64,000 bases of DNA from Paraburkholderia aromaticivorans (GCF_002278075.1 NZ_CP022990.1:2852001-2916000); one strand, 5' to 3'. Positions 36,812-46,235 are shown, counted from the first letter of the stretch. Translations and numbers: made by a program. Notes: generated by a model not told the origin, from the sequence alone.

Positions 36812-37624
36812 GTGGCGAGGCTTCGAATCGCGACGTTCAACATCAACGGGATCCGCTCGCGCTTGCCCGCGCTGCTGCAATGGCTCGAACGCGGGGCGCC
36901 CGACATTGTCTGTTTGCAGGAACTCAAGGCGGTGGACAGCGCGTTTCCCGTCGAACCCTTGCGCGACGCCGGCTATGGCGCGATCTGGCAAGGGCAGAGC
37001 GCATGGAACGGCGTGGCGATCCTGTCCAAAGGCGAGGCGCCGCTGGAAAGCCGCCGCGGCCTGCCGGGATTCGAGGACGACACGCATAGCCGCTATCTCG
37101 AAGCCGCCGTGGGCGGCGTGCTGGTGGCATGCCTCTATCTGCCGAACGGCAATCCGCAGCCCGGCCCCAAATTCGACTACAAGCTGGCGTGGTTCGACCA
37201 TCTGATCAAGCACGCGGCGAAGCTCTATAAGAGCGGCCATCCGGTGGTGCTGGCGGGCGACTTCAACGTGGTTCCCACCGATGAAGACATCTACAATCCG
37301 CGCTCGTGGCTCAAAGACGCGCTGCTGCAACCCGAGAGCCGCGAACGCTATCAGCGTTTGCTCGCGCAAGGCTGGACCGACGCGTTGCGAACGCATTTCG
37401 GCGACGCACGGGTGTACACCTTCTGGGACTATTTCCGCCGGCATTGGGAGACGAATTCCGGCTTGCGCATCGACCATCTGCTGCTGAGCGCCGAGCTCGC
37501 GCCGCGTTTGCGCGACGCCGGTGTCGACCGCTGGGTGCGGGGAGAGCCGCACGCGAGCGACCATGCGCCAGCGTGGGTGGAACTGGAGATGGGCGCGGCG
37601 CGCCGCAAGAAAAGCGGCGCATGA
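36812..37624 (+). CDS. xthA: Exodeoxyribonuclease III / AP endonuclease
   Basis: The 270-residue protein has the ExoIII motifs: IATFNINGIRSRLP near residue 6, CLQELKAVD with the metal Glu, YLPNG, VVLAGDFNVVPTDEDIYNP, TFWDYF and the C-terminal LRIDHLLLS and ASDHAPAWVEL. It cuts DNA at abasic sites in base excision repair, a fit partner for uracil-DNA glycosylases. The GTG at 36812 gives VARLRIATFN, the usual short N terminus, with GGGAGG before it; an upstream in-frame ATG at 36794 would add six residues. Confidence 0.94.
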   Translation: MARLRIATFNINGIRSRLPALLQWLERGAPDIVCLQELKAVDSAFPVEPLRDAGYGAIWQGQSAWNGVAILSKGEAPLESRRGLPGFEDDTHSRYLEAAVGGVLVACLYLPNGNPQPGPKFDYKLAWFDHLIKHAAKLYKSGHPVVLAGDFNVVPTDEDIYNPRSWLKDALLQPESRERYQRLLAQGWTDALRTHFGDARVYTFWDYFRRHWETNSGLRIDHLLLSAELAPRLRDAGVDRWVRGEPHASDHAPAWVELEMGAARRKKSGA

Positions 37625-37631
37625 AGCGAAA

Positions 37632-37660
37632 CGGGCGATCGCTGGACAGCAGATCGCCCG
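37632..37660. terminator. Hairpin between convergent genes
   Basis: CGGGCGATC and GATCGCCCG form a nine-base-pair stem with an eleven-base loop, eight bases after the exonuclease stop and ahead of the converging CsbD-like gene. There is no U-run, so termination here is a guess. Confidence 0.4.
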
Positions 37661-37681
37661 GAACCTCAGCCGACTCGACGA

Positions 37682-37969
37682 TCAACGGCGATAGTTGCGC
37701 TCAGACGCGCCGTGCGCCCACAACGCGCCGGCCACGAAGCCGGCAAGCGCGACCACCGCAATCGCGGTGAAAGGGCTTTCCGCTGTGGTCTCGCGCACGA
37801 GGCTCGTGGTGCTCGCGCATAGCTGCTGGGCTTTGCCGCTGAGTTCTTTGGCCTTGCCGGCCAGTTGCGTGCCGGTATCGCCGAGCACGTCGCCGACCGC
37901 GCCCTGGACCTTGCCCGCGACTTCCTTGACTGCGCCTTCCGCTGTATTCGCTGCCGAATTGGTGTCCAT
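37682..37969 (-). CDS. CsbD-like protein with C-terminal membrane helix
   Basis: The 95-residue protein has an N-terminal CsbD-like repeat region (NTAEGAVKEVAGKVQGAVGDV, AGKAKELSGKAQQL) rich in Lys, Gly, Ala and Gln, and then one membrane helix (FTAIAVVALAGFVAGALWAHG). CsbD-type proteins are stress-induced but of unknown job; the helical, ElaB-like tail would anchor this one to the inner membrane. The gene is a single unit converging on the exonuclease gene. Confidence 0.7.
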   Translation of the reverse strand: MDTNSAANTAEGAVKEVAGKVQGAVGDVLGDTGTQLAGKAKELSGKAQQLCASTTSLVRETTAESPFTAIAVVALAGFVAGALWAHGASERNYRR

Positions 37970-38133
37970 ACGTTTTTGCTCCCATTGTCATATTTACGTG
38001 CGAGCCGTTGCGGGTCGCAACACTCGCACACCCGGGTTGCGCGCACGCCGGCCGGAATAGCACGGCGTACGTCCACCAGAACGGGCGCAAGAAGCGCGCC
38101 TGAGGGTGCAAACCGACGCAGCGGGCGCGCGTG

Positions 38134-38817
38134 TCAGTGCCGGCGGCGCGCATTGATCCCCACGAACACCGCCATCAGCATCAGAAAGCCGCCGAACAGC
38201 AGCGCCGCATTCACCAGCACGTGACGGACGCCGAGCATCTCGACGTTGATGAACGGATAGGGATAAAAATCCGACAGGCTGCCGCGCCAGAAGGTCACCC
38301 CGAGATAGGCCAGCGGATACACCAGCCACAACAGGCAGTGCCGCCGTTTCAAATGAAAGCGCGGCACGAACAGCACCCAGTAGAGCGCGGCCAGCATGGG
38401 CAGCACGCTGTGAAGCGATTCGTTGAGCAGCAGCCGGAATGCCGTCGGCGACCACAATCCTCGCAACAGCAGGTTATAGGCGATCCCGACGAACACCATG
38501 TAGACAACCACCGCGGTGACGACAGTAGGTTGCCGGAAGAATCGCGCGGGCGCGGACCTGTGCCCGCGCCATGCCACACAGCTAAAACAGATCGCACAGG
38601 CGAGCGCGGTCAGATTCGTGAGGTAGCTGCTCATGCGCGCAAACCCGTCGAGCACGGTCAGGCCGCGGGCGAGGGTTCGGTCGATTGTCACGTCGGCTTG
38701 CGCGATGATGGAAAGCCACGCAATGACGGCGATGATCGCCGCCAGCGTCACCGACGAAACACTTGGCGTATGCAGCGGAAGCTCGGGCTCGCGCTGCCCG
38801 GAAGGGGAAGGGCGCAT
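38134..38817 (-). CDS. Pr6Pr family membrane protein
   Basis: The 227-residue protein has six predicted membrane helices and the FAR-17a/Pr6Pr landmarks: YLTNLTALACAICF near residue 70, LLLNESLHSVLPMLAALYWVLFVPR, LWLVYPLAYLGVTFWRG and YPYPFINVEMLG. The family has no established function. The ATG giving MRPSPSG was preferred to the GTG six codons upstream; neither has a clear ribosome-binding site. It lies 90 bp past the stop of motB on the same strand. Confidence 0.8.
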   Translation of the reverse strand: MRPSPSGQREPELPLHTPSVSSVTLAAIIAVIAWLSIIAQADVTIDRTLARGLTVLDGFARMSSYLTNLTALACAICFSCVAWRGHRSAPARFFRQPTVVTAVVVYMVFVGIAYNLLLRGLWSPTAFRLLLNESLHSVLPMLAALYWVLFVPRFHLKRRHCLLWLVYPLAYLGVTFWRGSLSDFYPYPFINVEMLGVRHVLVNAALLFGGFLMLMAVFVGINARRRH

Positions 38818-38907
38818 GCGTTCGATTCTATACACACCGCATGTGCCGTGCAGTGTGCGCGAGCGGACGCACGCGCCAAACCGGTCAGGCGCGAGGCCGC
38901 AAAAACC

Positions 38908-39924
38908 CTACGGCCTGCTATGCGAACCGGTCAACGGCTGCAGGTGCGCCACCGGAGCCGCCACCGGCGCGACCACCGCCGGAATCGCGGAACTTGCCGG
39001 CGCGGCATCGTCGATCGCGGCCCGTCCGCCGTCGTGGAAGAATGCCAGTTCCGCGGCCTTGTTCAACACCAGGATGCTGATGCGCCGATTGGTCGGCTCG
39101 TCGGCGACATTGCTGTTCAGCGGCAACACGTCGGCCAGTCCGCGCACCTGCAGCAGCTTTTCGCCATGCATGCCGCCGGCGACCAGCGCGCGGCGGGCCG
39201 CGTTGGCGCGTTCGGACGACAGTTCCCAGTTCGAGTAACCCTCCGGCCCCGCGGTGTACGGCACCGCATCGGTATGGCCGGCAATCGAAATGCGGTTGTC
39301 GACGTCGTTGAGCGCGGCGCCGATCTGCGTGAGGATCGTCACCGCATACGGTTGCAGCTTCGCGCTGCCGGAAGGAAACATCGGCCGGTTTTGCGAATCG
39401 ACGATCTCGATTCGCAGCCCTTCGTTCGTGATCGAGACGCGGATCTGGTCCTTGAACGCCTTCAACGCGGGGCTCTGCTCGATCAGCGCGGTGAGCTTCG
39501 CCTTCAGTTGTTCGAGGCGCGCCGCGTCGGATGGCGCCACGCTCGGCGCGACGGTGGCGGCCGGCGTCGGCCGGGTTTGGGTCTGGCTCTTCGTGCCCTC
39601 GCCGGGCCGCGTGTCGGAGATGTCGCGGCCGCCGCCTTGCACCACACTCGGACGCGCCGCGGCCGTGCCTTCATGGCCGCCGAGCAGGCTCGACAAAGGC
39701 GTGTTGAAATAATCCTCGATACCCTGCTTGTCGTACTTGGATGTGGAGCCGAGCAGCCACATCAGCAGGAAGAACGCCATCATCGCGGTGACGAAATCGG
39801 CGTAGGCGATTTTCCATGCGCCGCCGTGATGGCCGCCATGATCGTCGCCCCTTTTCGAGCGGCGCACGATGATGGGCGCCAACGCCTGGTCCGCCGACGC
39901 GCGGGATTTTCTTTCGCTCATCAT
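38908..39924 (-). CDS. motB: Flagellar stator protein MotB
   Basis: The 338-residue protein has one membrane helix near residues 35-51 with the proton-carrying Asp in IAYADFVTAMMAFFLLMWLL. The C-terminal OmpA-like domain binds peptidoglycan through GHTDAVPYT, NWELSSERANAARRALVAGG and DEPTNRRISILVL. With MotA it forms the stator that uses proton flow to turn the flagellum. The ATG-ATG start at 39924 has no strong ribosome-binding site but lies 11 bp past motA, consistent with coupling. Confidence 0.95.
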   Translation of the reverse strand: MMSERKSRASADQALAPIIVRRSKRGDDHGGHHGGAWKIAYADFVTAMMAFFLLMWLLGSTSKYDKQGIEDYFNTPLSSLLGGHEGTAAARPSVVQGGGRDISDTRPGEGTKSQTQTRPTPAATVAPSVAPSDAARLEQLKAKLTALIEQSPALKAFKDQIRVSITNEGLRIEIVDSQNRPMFPSGSAKLQPYAVTILTQIGAALNDVDNRISIAGHTDAVPYTAGPEGYSNWELSSERANAARRALVAGGMHGEKLLQVRGLADVLPLNSNVADEPTNRRISILVLNKAAELAFFHDGGRAAIDDAAPASSAIPAVVAPVAAPVAHLQPLTGSHSRP

Positions 39925-39935
39925 GGCGCTCCGCG

Positions 39936-40805
39936 TCAGGCCGACTTCGGCATCTTGGTGGCGCGCACGGCGTCGTCCAGTTCCTGAAAGCTCGGGCGGT
40001 CGGCCGTGAACAGCACCTTGCGGCCGAACTCGACAGCGATCGGCGGCGCATAGCCGGACAACGACGCGAGCAGCACGGCCTTTACGCACTGGTACGGCTT
40101 GGCTTCAGCGCGGCCTTTGGCGTTGAGCAGATCGGCCAGCGGGCCGATAAAGCCATAGGCGAGCAGAATGCCGAGGAACGTGCCGACCAGCGCGCCCGCG
40201 ATCATTTCGCCGAGCACGGCAGGCGGTGCGCCGACCGAACCCATGGTGTGAACCACGCCCATGACCGCGGCGACGATCCCGAAGGCGGGCAGGCCGTCCG
40301 CCATCTTCTGAATGGCGTTGGCCGCCACGGTCGATTCCGCGTGATGCGTGGCCAGCTCCTCGTCCATCAGGTCCTGCACTTCGAGCACGTTGACATTGCC
40401 GCCGGACATCATGCGCAGATAGTCGACGATGAAGTCGAGCAGATGATGGTCTTCCAGCACGTGCGGGTACTTCTGGAAAATCACGCTTTCTTCCGGCGCG
40501 CCCACTTCGGCTTCGAGCGACATCATGCCTTCCTTGCGCGCCTTCTGAAGCAGCTCGTAGAGCAGGGCGATCAGTTCGAGGTATTTCTCCTTGGTGTAGC
40601 CGCCGCCTTTGAAGCATGAGGGAATCGCCTTCAAGGTTTTCTTTAGCGTCGAAGTCGGATTACTCACGACAAACGCGCCGATTGCCGCGCCGAAAATGCA
40701 AAGTAATTCGAACGGCTGAATGAGCGCCGGCAAATGACCGCCGACGCCGATAAAACTGCCGATCACGGAACCAATCACTAAAACCCAGCCGATTGCCACA
40801 AACAT
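39936..40805 (-). CDS. motA: Flagellar stator protein MotA
   Basis: The 289-residue protein has four membrane helices, opening with FVAIGWVLVIGSVIGSFIG, with GGYTKEKYLELIALLYEL in the cytoplasmic loop and GIVAAVMGVVHTMGSVGAPP in the third helix region. This is the length and layout of MotA, the proton-path partner of MotB. It precedes motB by 11 bp. No other flagellar or che gene lies in the window, whereas the first motAB in this group usually follows flhDC, so this may be a second set. Confidence 0.95.
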   Translation of the reverse strand: MFVAIGWVLVIGSVIGSFIGVGGHLPALIQPFELLCIFGAAIGAFVVSNPTSTLKKTLKAIPSCFKGGGYTKEKYLELIALLYELLQKARKEGMMSLEAEVGAPEESVIFQKYPHVLEDHHLLDFIVDYLRMMSGGNVNVLEVQDLMDEELATHHAESTVAANAIQKMADGLPAFGIVAAVMGVVHTMGSVGAPPAVLGEMIAGALVGTFLGILLAYGFIGPLADLLNAKGRAEAKPYQCVKAVLLASLSGYAPPIAVEFGRKVLFTADRPSFQELDDAVRATKMPKSA

Positions 40806-41230
40806 ACTTTCTCTCCGATTATCTTGCGCTGCCCACGGTCGAATAGAACAGCCCGTATTTCAGGGGTTGCTCTGGGTGGGGCACACATCTTCCGTATGTA
40901 TCGGTAAACGGCTGCATGCGCGGATGCTGAAGTGCCTGTCCGTCTCGAACGCGAAATAAATTCACCAATTGGTTAGTTCTTTGATTGGCGTCGGTAAATC
41001 TGTCCGCATTTTGCGATTGTTGGCGTGGCAATTCGTGTTTGCCCGGCCCCGCCGGGTAATGAGTCAATACGCCGCTAAGGCCACGCGACAGGTAACTTTT
41101 TACCGATCGCTCTGGTAGCATGTCGGTCGATTGACACAGACGGTCGTTCCCGGGGGGCGCCCTGTCGTGTCGCGGCCCGTCGACTACCAAAACCGGCAGT
41201 GCTAACGACTCAACCGGGAAGGAGTGCCGC
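40806..41230. other. Divergent promoter region between motA and the barrel gene
   Basis: These 425 bases are less GC-rich than their neighbours and should hold the two promoters. A CCGATA on the minus strand near 40900 resembles the sigma-28 -10 element, but I could not find a matching -35, so it is not called. I see no gene here. Confidence 0.45.
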
Positions 41231-42244
41231 ATGCGAAACCTGAGATCCACTGTTCGAAGTCGGCTGATTCCCAAGGCGGCGACCTGCATGACAGGCGTGA
41301 GCCTGCTCTTCATCTCGACGCTCGGTCACGCTCAGGAGTTTTCGCTGTTCGGCGGCGGCTCGCGCGCGGGCAGCACCAACACCTACACGTGGGCCTTCAA
41401 CTATCAGGAAGGCTTGGGCCAATACTTCGCCGGCAGCTTCACGTGGCTCAACGAAGGGCATATTCCCAATCACCATCGCGACGGTCAGATGATCCAGTTG
41501 TGGGCGCGCATTCCGGTGGGCAGCCCGCAATTCGTGTTGCAGGCGGGCGTCGGCCCGTACCGCTATTTCGACACCACCACCGCCCAGGAGGGCGGCAGCT
41601 ATTCCGACACCCACGGCTGGGGCGTGGTGTACAGCGTGCGCGCCGCCTATTACGCGTCGAGCCGGTGGATCACGCAGCTCCAGTTGAATCGTGTGCACGT
41701 TCAGCGCGGGCCGGATGCGACCAGCGTGATGTTCGGCGTCGGCTATCAGCTCGACGCCCCGGACACTCCCGGTCCGCGCGACTGGGCGAGCGGCAGCACG
41801 CACAAGGTCACCAACAACGAAGTGGCGGTGTATCTCGGCAAGACCATCGTCAATTCGACCAGTTCGCCGAGCGCGTTTGGCGGCGCGATCGAGTATCGCC
41901 GCGGCCTCGCGAAGTATCTCGACGTGACGGTCGGCTATCTTCACGAAGGCAGCAGCAAGGTGGCGCGCCGCGACGGTTTCACCAGCCAGTTGTGGGCCAC
42001 CCGCGCGTTTCTCAACGACAAGGTCACGCTGGCGCTCGGCCTGGGCGCCTACTATGCGATCAACGAGAACGAAAACAGCGCGACGCCCGGGCCGGGCGCC
42101 GGCAAGTTCTCCGGTCTCGTCACGATTGCGGGCTCGTATCGCCTGAGCGACCATTGGGACGCGCGGCTCGAATGGAACCGCATCGTGACCCGTTATGATC
42201 GCGATTCGGATGTGATTTTCGGTGGTGTGGGCTATCGTTGGTAA
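41231..42244 (+). CDS. Outer-membrane beta-barrel protein
   Basis: The 337-residue protein has a signal peptide (cleavage after GHAQ, about residue 35) and then alternating amphipathic strands, many bounded by Tyr and Trp, ending in the strand DVIFGGVGYRW with a C-terminal aromatic residue recognised by the Bam machinery. Repeating motifs such as VQRGPDATSVMFGVGYQL mark the strands. The family is not recognised. Roles such as lipid-A modification or adhesion are only guesses. GGAAGG lies before the ATG. Confidence 0.75.
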   Translation: MRNLRSTVRSRLIPKAATCMTGVSLLFISTLGHAQEFSLFGGGSRAGSTNTYTWAFNYQEGLGQYFAGSFTWLNEGHIPNHHRDGQMIQLWARIPVGSPQFVLQAGVGPYRYFDTTTAQEGGSYSDTHGWGVVYSVRAAYYASSRWITQLQLNRVHVQRGPDATSVMFGVGYQLDAPDTPGPRDWASGSTHKVTNNEVAVYLGKTIVNSTSSPSAFGGAIEYRRGLAKYLDVTVGYLHEGSSKVARRDGFTSQLWATRAFLNDKVTLALGLGAYYAINENENSATPGPGAGKFSGLVTIAGSYRLSDHWDARLEWNRIVTRYDRDSDVIFGGVGYRW

Positions 42245-42333
42245 AGGCTCGCCCGCAAGGCGTCAAGGTTTGTCGTGCCAGCAGAAGCAGTCTCTCGAAC
42301 CGCTAGTCAAGACTCGCAAAAACGGAGAACAGC

Positions 42334-43746
42334 ATGAAAGCCAGCACCATCGCCGAACGGGAGGCCCGGGGCCGCGCCGCCCGTGAGCACTCGAAACGTT
42401 CGAGTCACAAAGCGGTAGGCGACCTGCATCGCAATCCGATCGAATTGCTCAAGCAAAGCAGCGAGGGCCGGGTGCACAACCTCGTGCCGCTGCGCTACGG
42501 ACGCATGGCCGCCTCGCCGTTCACGTTTTTTCGCGGCACCGCGATCCTGCAGGCGCACGATCTCAGCAAGGTGAGCGACACGGGCCTGACCATGCCGATC
42601 TGCGGCGACGGCCACCTGATGAATTTCGGCGGCTTCGCCACGCCCGAGCGGCAACTCATCTTCGACCTGAACGACTTCGACGAGGTGTCGGTCGGACCGT
42701 TCGAGTGGGACCTGAAACGTCTGAGTGCGAGCCTCGTCGTCGCCGCGCGTCACATGCGTCTGAGCCGGGGCACGGCGGAAAGCCTGGTGATGACGGCGGT
42801 CAACGAATATCGCGACCGCATGGCACAGTACGCGCAATGCGGCGCACTCGAACTCTGGTACGACCGCATTACCTTCGAGCTGATGGCGGAAACCGCGTTG
42901 ACACCCGAACGCCGCCGCACGGTGCGGCGAGGCATGGAAAAGGCGGCGAGCCGGACGCACGAAAATCTGCTCGAGAAAATGGCGGAGCATGACGGCGAGC
43001 GCTGGACGATCCGCGATACGCCACCGACGCTGTTCCACGTACTCGGCGCCAACACGCTGTTCACTCCGGAAGAGACCGAAGCGTTCAGAGGCGCGAACTG
43101 GCGCAAGATGGTCGAACGCATGTGGGGCGAGTACATGAAGACGCTCTCGCATGACCGGCGCGAACTGCTCGACCATTTCACCGCGCAGGATCTCGTGTTC
43201 AAGGTGGTGGGCGTCGGCAGCGTCGGCACGCGCTGCCTCGTGATGCTGATGGTCGATCACAGGGCCAAGCCGCTGTTTCTGCAAATCAAGGAGGCGCGGC
43301 CGTCGGTGATCGCGCAGTTCTACAAGGCGCCGGCCGTCAAGCACGAGGGCCAACGCGTCGTGCAAGGGCAACGCATGCTGCAGGCCGCGAGCGATATCTT
43401 CCTCGGCTGGGCGACGGGGCCGCTCGGGCGGCATTTCTACTTTCGCCAGTTACGCGACATGAAGTTGTCGGCGGAGATCGAGTTGTTCGATAACGACCTG
43501 CTGGACGGCTACGCGCGCCTGTGCGGCTGGATCATGGCGCGCGCGCATGCCAAGGCAAGCGGGCAGGCAATCGAAGTGAGCGCGTATATCGGCCGCGGCG
43601 ACCAGTTCGCGGAAGCGCTCACCGGCTATGCGACGACTTACGCGGACCAGGTGGAACGCGACTACGACGTGTTCCTGAAGGCATGCCGCGGCGGCGAACT
43701 GGAAGCGCGCACGGACGAAGATATGGCGGCGGATTTCCGCGTGTAG
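42334..43746 (+). CDS. DUF2252 family protein
   Basis: The 470-residue protein has the DUF2252 blocks: FFRGTAILQAHDL near residue 65, MPICGDGHLMNFGGFATPERQLIFDLNDFDEV, and PFEWDLKRLSASLVVAAR. These kinase-like proteins have unknown function. The gene lies 89 bp after the barrel gene on the same strand and may be co-expressed. The length is typical. Confidence 0.87.
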   Translation: MKASTIAEREARGRAAREHSKRSSHKAVGDLHRNPIELLKQSSEGRVHNLVPLRYGRMAASPFTFFRGTAILQAHDLSKVSDTGLTMPICGDGHLMNFGGFATPERQLIFDLNDFDEVSVGPFEWDLKRLSASLVVAARHMRLSRGTAESLVMTAVNEYRDRMAQYAQCGALELWYDRITFELMAETALTPERRRTVRRGMEKAASRTHENLLEKMAEHDGERWTIRDTPPTLFHVLGANTLFTPEETEAFRGANWRKMVERMWGEYMKTLSHDRRELLDHFTAQDLVFKVVGVGSVGTRCLVMLMVDHRAKPLFLQIKEARPSVIAQFYKAPAVKHEGQRVVQGQRMLQAASDIFLGWATGPLGRHFYFRQLRDMKLSAEIELFDNDLLDGYARLCGWIMARAHAKASGQAIEVSAYIGRGDQFAEALTGYATTYADQVERDYDVFLKACRGGELEARTDEDMAADFRV

Positions 43747-43898
43747 CCGGCGCGTCCAACTTCGCGCGGCGTGCGCGCCGTGCGGCGAGCGTGGCGAGCG
43801 GAGGCCGCGTGTGCGCTGTGCATGCGCGGGGTGGCTCATGCACGTGCCTGCTTACGCCTGCTTGTATGTGGTCGTGCGTGTTCGTGCGTGGTTATGCG

Positions 43899-44756
43899 TC
43901 AGTCGTCCGCGCGCGCCTCGCGCAACGTCACGAATCGCAGACCGCGCTGCCGGGCCGCGCCGATCACCTGCGGCAGGACGGCGAGGATCTGCGGCGTGCC
44001 CTCGGCCGTGAGGGCCGCGTTGCCGTCGTGCAGCAGGAGAATGTCGCGCGGCGCGAGACCGTCGAGCAGGCGCCGCGTGACCACATGAGGATCGCGCTCG
44101 CGCGTGTCGTAGCCGCGCCGCGTCCACGCCGCAAGGCGCAGGTCGAGCTTGCGCAGGACCGGTTCGAGAAAGATGTTGCGCAAGCCGGCCGGGGCGCGGA
44201 AAAACATCGGCCGCTCGCCGCTCAGTGCCTCGAGCGTGCGTTGCGCGGCGCCGATCTCGCGCGTGAGCGCGCCCGGAAACGTCACGGAAAACGTGTGCAC
44301 GTGCACCTGCGAGTGGTTTTCGAGCGCATGGCCGCGCGCGACGATCTCGCGCGTGAGCGCCGGGTAACGCTGGGCCTTTGCGCCGATGCAGAAAAAGGTG
44401 GCGCGCACGCCGAAGGCGTCGAGCAGATCGAGCACTTGCGGCGTGACGACCGGATCCGGACCGTCGTCGATGGTCAGCGCGATCGCGTCGGCATTGCGCG
44501 TGGCGGCGGGCAGGCGTGTCCAGTTGGGGCCGAGCAGCGAGGTGCGCGGCAGCAGGCCGGCCACCGTGAAAATGGCGTGATTCGCAAAGATCGCGGCAAG
44601 CCACCAGGGCCACGCGGCGGGCGCGAGCAGCCATCCGGCCAGCACGAATACGTGCCATGCGGCGGTGGCCGTGAGCATCGCGGGATAGCCGGTGCGCGGC
44701 CAGCGTGGCGGCGGTGCGTGCCGGGTGCCGTGCGGCGGCGTGGGGAGTTCTTTCAT
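43899..44756 (-). CDS. Polysaccharide deacetylase with membrane anchor
   Basis: The 285-residue protein has two hydrophobic segments at residues 24-65 and then a NodB-type domain with ALTIDDGPDPVVTPQVLDLL, GHALENHSQVHVHTF carrying the metal HxxxxxH, FRAPAGLRN and ILLLHDGNAALT. Family members remove N-acetyl groups from polysaccharide or peptidoglycan in the envelope. The ATG giving MKELPTPP was chosen; longer frames upstream have no support. It diverges from the SDR gene. Confidence 0.9.
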   Translation of the reverse strand: MKELPTPPHGTRHAPPPRWPRTGYPAMLTATAAWHVFVLAGWLLAPAAWPWWLAAIFANHAIFTVAGLLPRTSLLGPNWTRLPAATRNADAIALTIDDGPDPVVTPQVLDLLDAFGVRATFFCIGAKAQRYPALTREIVARGHALENHSQVHVHTFSVTFPGALTREIGAAQRTLEALSGERPMFFRAPAGLRNIFLEPVLRKLDLRLAAWTRRGYDTRERDPHVVTRRLLDGLAPRDILLLHDGNAALTAEGTPQILAVLPQVIGAARQRGLRFVTLREARADD

Positions 44757-44815
44757 AAAACGTGCTTCCTGTCTTCCTTCCTCCGTCCTGGGAAGGCCTT
44801 GAATCGCGCGCGTGA

Positions 44816-45058
44816 CGCGCAACGGCAAACGATACCATTGTTGCGCGCCTCGACGCGCCCGCCGGCAAGACGGTGATGACGACTGCGGGCGCTTCCGAAC
44901 CACGCCTCGTGCGGCAGATGAGTCACGGAAGGCGCTTGAACAGGCGCCCGATCAGCGCGAAAGACCACGCGGAAACGTTGCTCGATGTGAGGACCGGCCG
45001 CACTGTGGCATTTGTGATGGACGATCCGCTGTTGTATGGTGCTAAAGCCAGGGAGGCG
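44816..45058 (+). pseudogene. Remnant of a glutamate/aspartate-binding protein gene (gltI-like)
   Basis: A frame of about 80 codons encodes GKTVMTTAGASEPRLVRQMS followed by [40 protein letters not shown] in one continuous run (given here in parts). The blocks ISAKDHAE, GRTVAFVMDD and LLYGAKA closely resemble the middle of GltI-type periplasmic binding proteins. The fragment lacks the signal peptide and first half, is preceded by a stop at 44813, and ends into unrelated sequence just before the SDR gene. I read it as a decayed gene fragment. No gltJKL permease or ATPase gene is near. Confidence 0.72.
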
Positions 45059-45105
45059 GATGCGTGCAGCCAGTTTGCATCGTCTGCGCAACGAGGAGAC
45101 GTGCA

Positions 45106-45870
45106 GTGACGGGAACGGGAATCAAGAAGGTCGCGCTGGTGACGGGCGCGGGCAGCGGGATCGGCCGCGCGTGCGCGCTCAAGATGATCGAGCACGGCTA
45201 TAGCGTCGTGCTGGCAGGCCGTCGGCAGGCGCCGCTCGACGCGCTCGTGCAGCAGGCGCAGCAGCTCGGCGGCGACGCCCTCGCCGTGGCGTGCGACGTC
45301 ACGGACGCCGACAGCGTCGCCGCCTTGTTCGACACGATCCGCGCACGGCGCGGCCGGCTCGACGTGCTGTTCAACAACGCCGGCCGTAACGGTCCGCCCG
45401 TCGAGATCGATGAACTCGCGATCGACGAATGGCGCTCGGTGGTCGACACCAATCTCACCGGCGTGTTCCTGTGCACGCGCGCGGCCTTCGGTCTGATGAA
45501 AACGCAGAGCCCGCGTGGCGGGCGCATCATCAACAACGGCTCGATCTCGGCGCATGCGCCGCGGCCGCACAGCATTGCCTACACGGCGACCAAGCACGCC
45601 ATTACCGGCCTCACGAAAGCCGTGTCGCTCGACGGCCGCAAATACGACATCGTGTGCGGGCAGATCGACATCGGCAATGCGGCGACCGAGATGGCCGAAC
45701 GCATGGCGCGTGGCGTGCCGCAGGCCAACGGCGAGATCGCGGTCGAGCCGCTGATGGACGTTCAGCATGTGGCCGACGCCGTGCTGCACATGGCCGAACT
45801 GCCGCTCGCGGCGAACGTGCAGTTCATGACGATCATGGCGAGCAAGATGCCGTTCGTCGGCCGGGGTTGA
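45106..45870 (+). CDS. Short-chain dehydrogenase/reductase
   Basis: The 254-residue protein has the nucleotide-binding motif [16 protein letters not shown] near residue 10, NNAGRNG near residue 86, the catalytic Ser region [14 protein letters not shown], the [11 protein letters not shown] active-site Tyr/Lys pair and [15 protein letters not shown] near the end. Such enzymes oxidise or reduce an alcohol/ketone pair with NAD(P). The substrate is not predictable. The GTG at 45106 has GAGGAG before it; the track would allow an earlier GTG at 45064, overlapping the gltI remnant. Confidence 0.88.
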   Translation: MTGTGIKKVALVTGAGSGIGRACALKMIEHGYSVVLAGRRQAPLDALVQQAQQLGGDALAVACDVTDADSVAALFDTIRARRGRLDVLFNNAGRNGPPVEIDELAIDEWRSVVDTNLTGVFLCTRAAFGLMKTQSPRGGRIINNGSISAHAPRPHSIAYTATKHAITGLTKAVSLDGRKYDIVCGQIDIGNAATEMAERMARGVPQANGEIAVEPLMDVQHVADAVLHMAELPLAANVQFMTIMASKMPFVGRG

Positions 45871-45947
45871 TGGACGGAGCGCGCACAGCAAGCCGCGCGG
45901 GATCAACTTATACTGGGCGCTTTCCGCCTTGATGGAAGCGCTTCGCC

Positions 45948-46184
45948 GTGCCCCGAGACACGCCTGAGGACGACCGGGAGGACGACCCGCAGCCGGTGCC
46001 GCCCGTGCCGCCCGATCTCGACGATTGTTGTCATAGCGGCTGCAATCCGTGTGTGTTCGATCGCTACGACGAAGCGCTCGAGCGGTATCGAACCGCGCTC
46101 GCCGAGTGGCAGGCGCGGCAGCCGCAGCGGCAAGCGCAGCACATGACGGCGGCGCGGCGCAGCAAGCCGCGCACGCGCCGTTGA
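45948..46184 (+). CDS. Oxidoreductase-like small protein (PF09791 type)
   Basis: The 78-residue protein has the Cys-rich core PPDLDDCCHSGCNPCVFDRYDEALERYRTAL, given in its pieces PPDLDDCC, SGCNPCVFDRYDEAL and ERYRTALAEW. This matches the oxidoreductase-like domain found at the N terminus of some flavoproteins and as a stand-alone protein in betaproteobacteria. A metal- or electron-transfer role is suspected only from the cysteines. It starts with GTG and has no clear ribosome-binding site. Confidence 0.75.
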   Translation: MPRDTPEDDREDDPQPVPPVPPDLDDCCHSGCNPCVFDRYDEALERYRTALAEWQARQPQRQAQHMTAARRSKPRTRR

Positions 46185-46235
46185 ACGGCGTTCGAGGTTT
46201 CGCCTCGAGGCCGCAGCCCTTTAACCTGTCCCGTC

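Noticed and set aside
38131..39987. A 618-codon plus-strand frame opposite motB and the Pr6Pr gene
   Set aside because: It spans two well-recognised minus-strand genes, which motB and MotA motifs settle.
40890..40930. Sigma-28 promoter ahead of motA
   Set aside because: A CCGATA is present on the minus strand but no TAAA-like -35 at the right distance was found.
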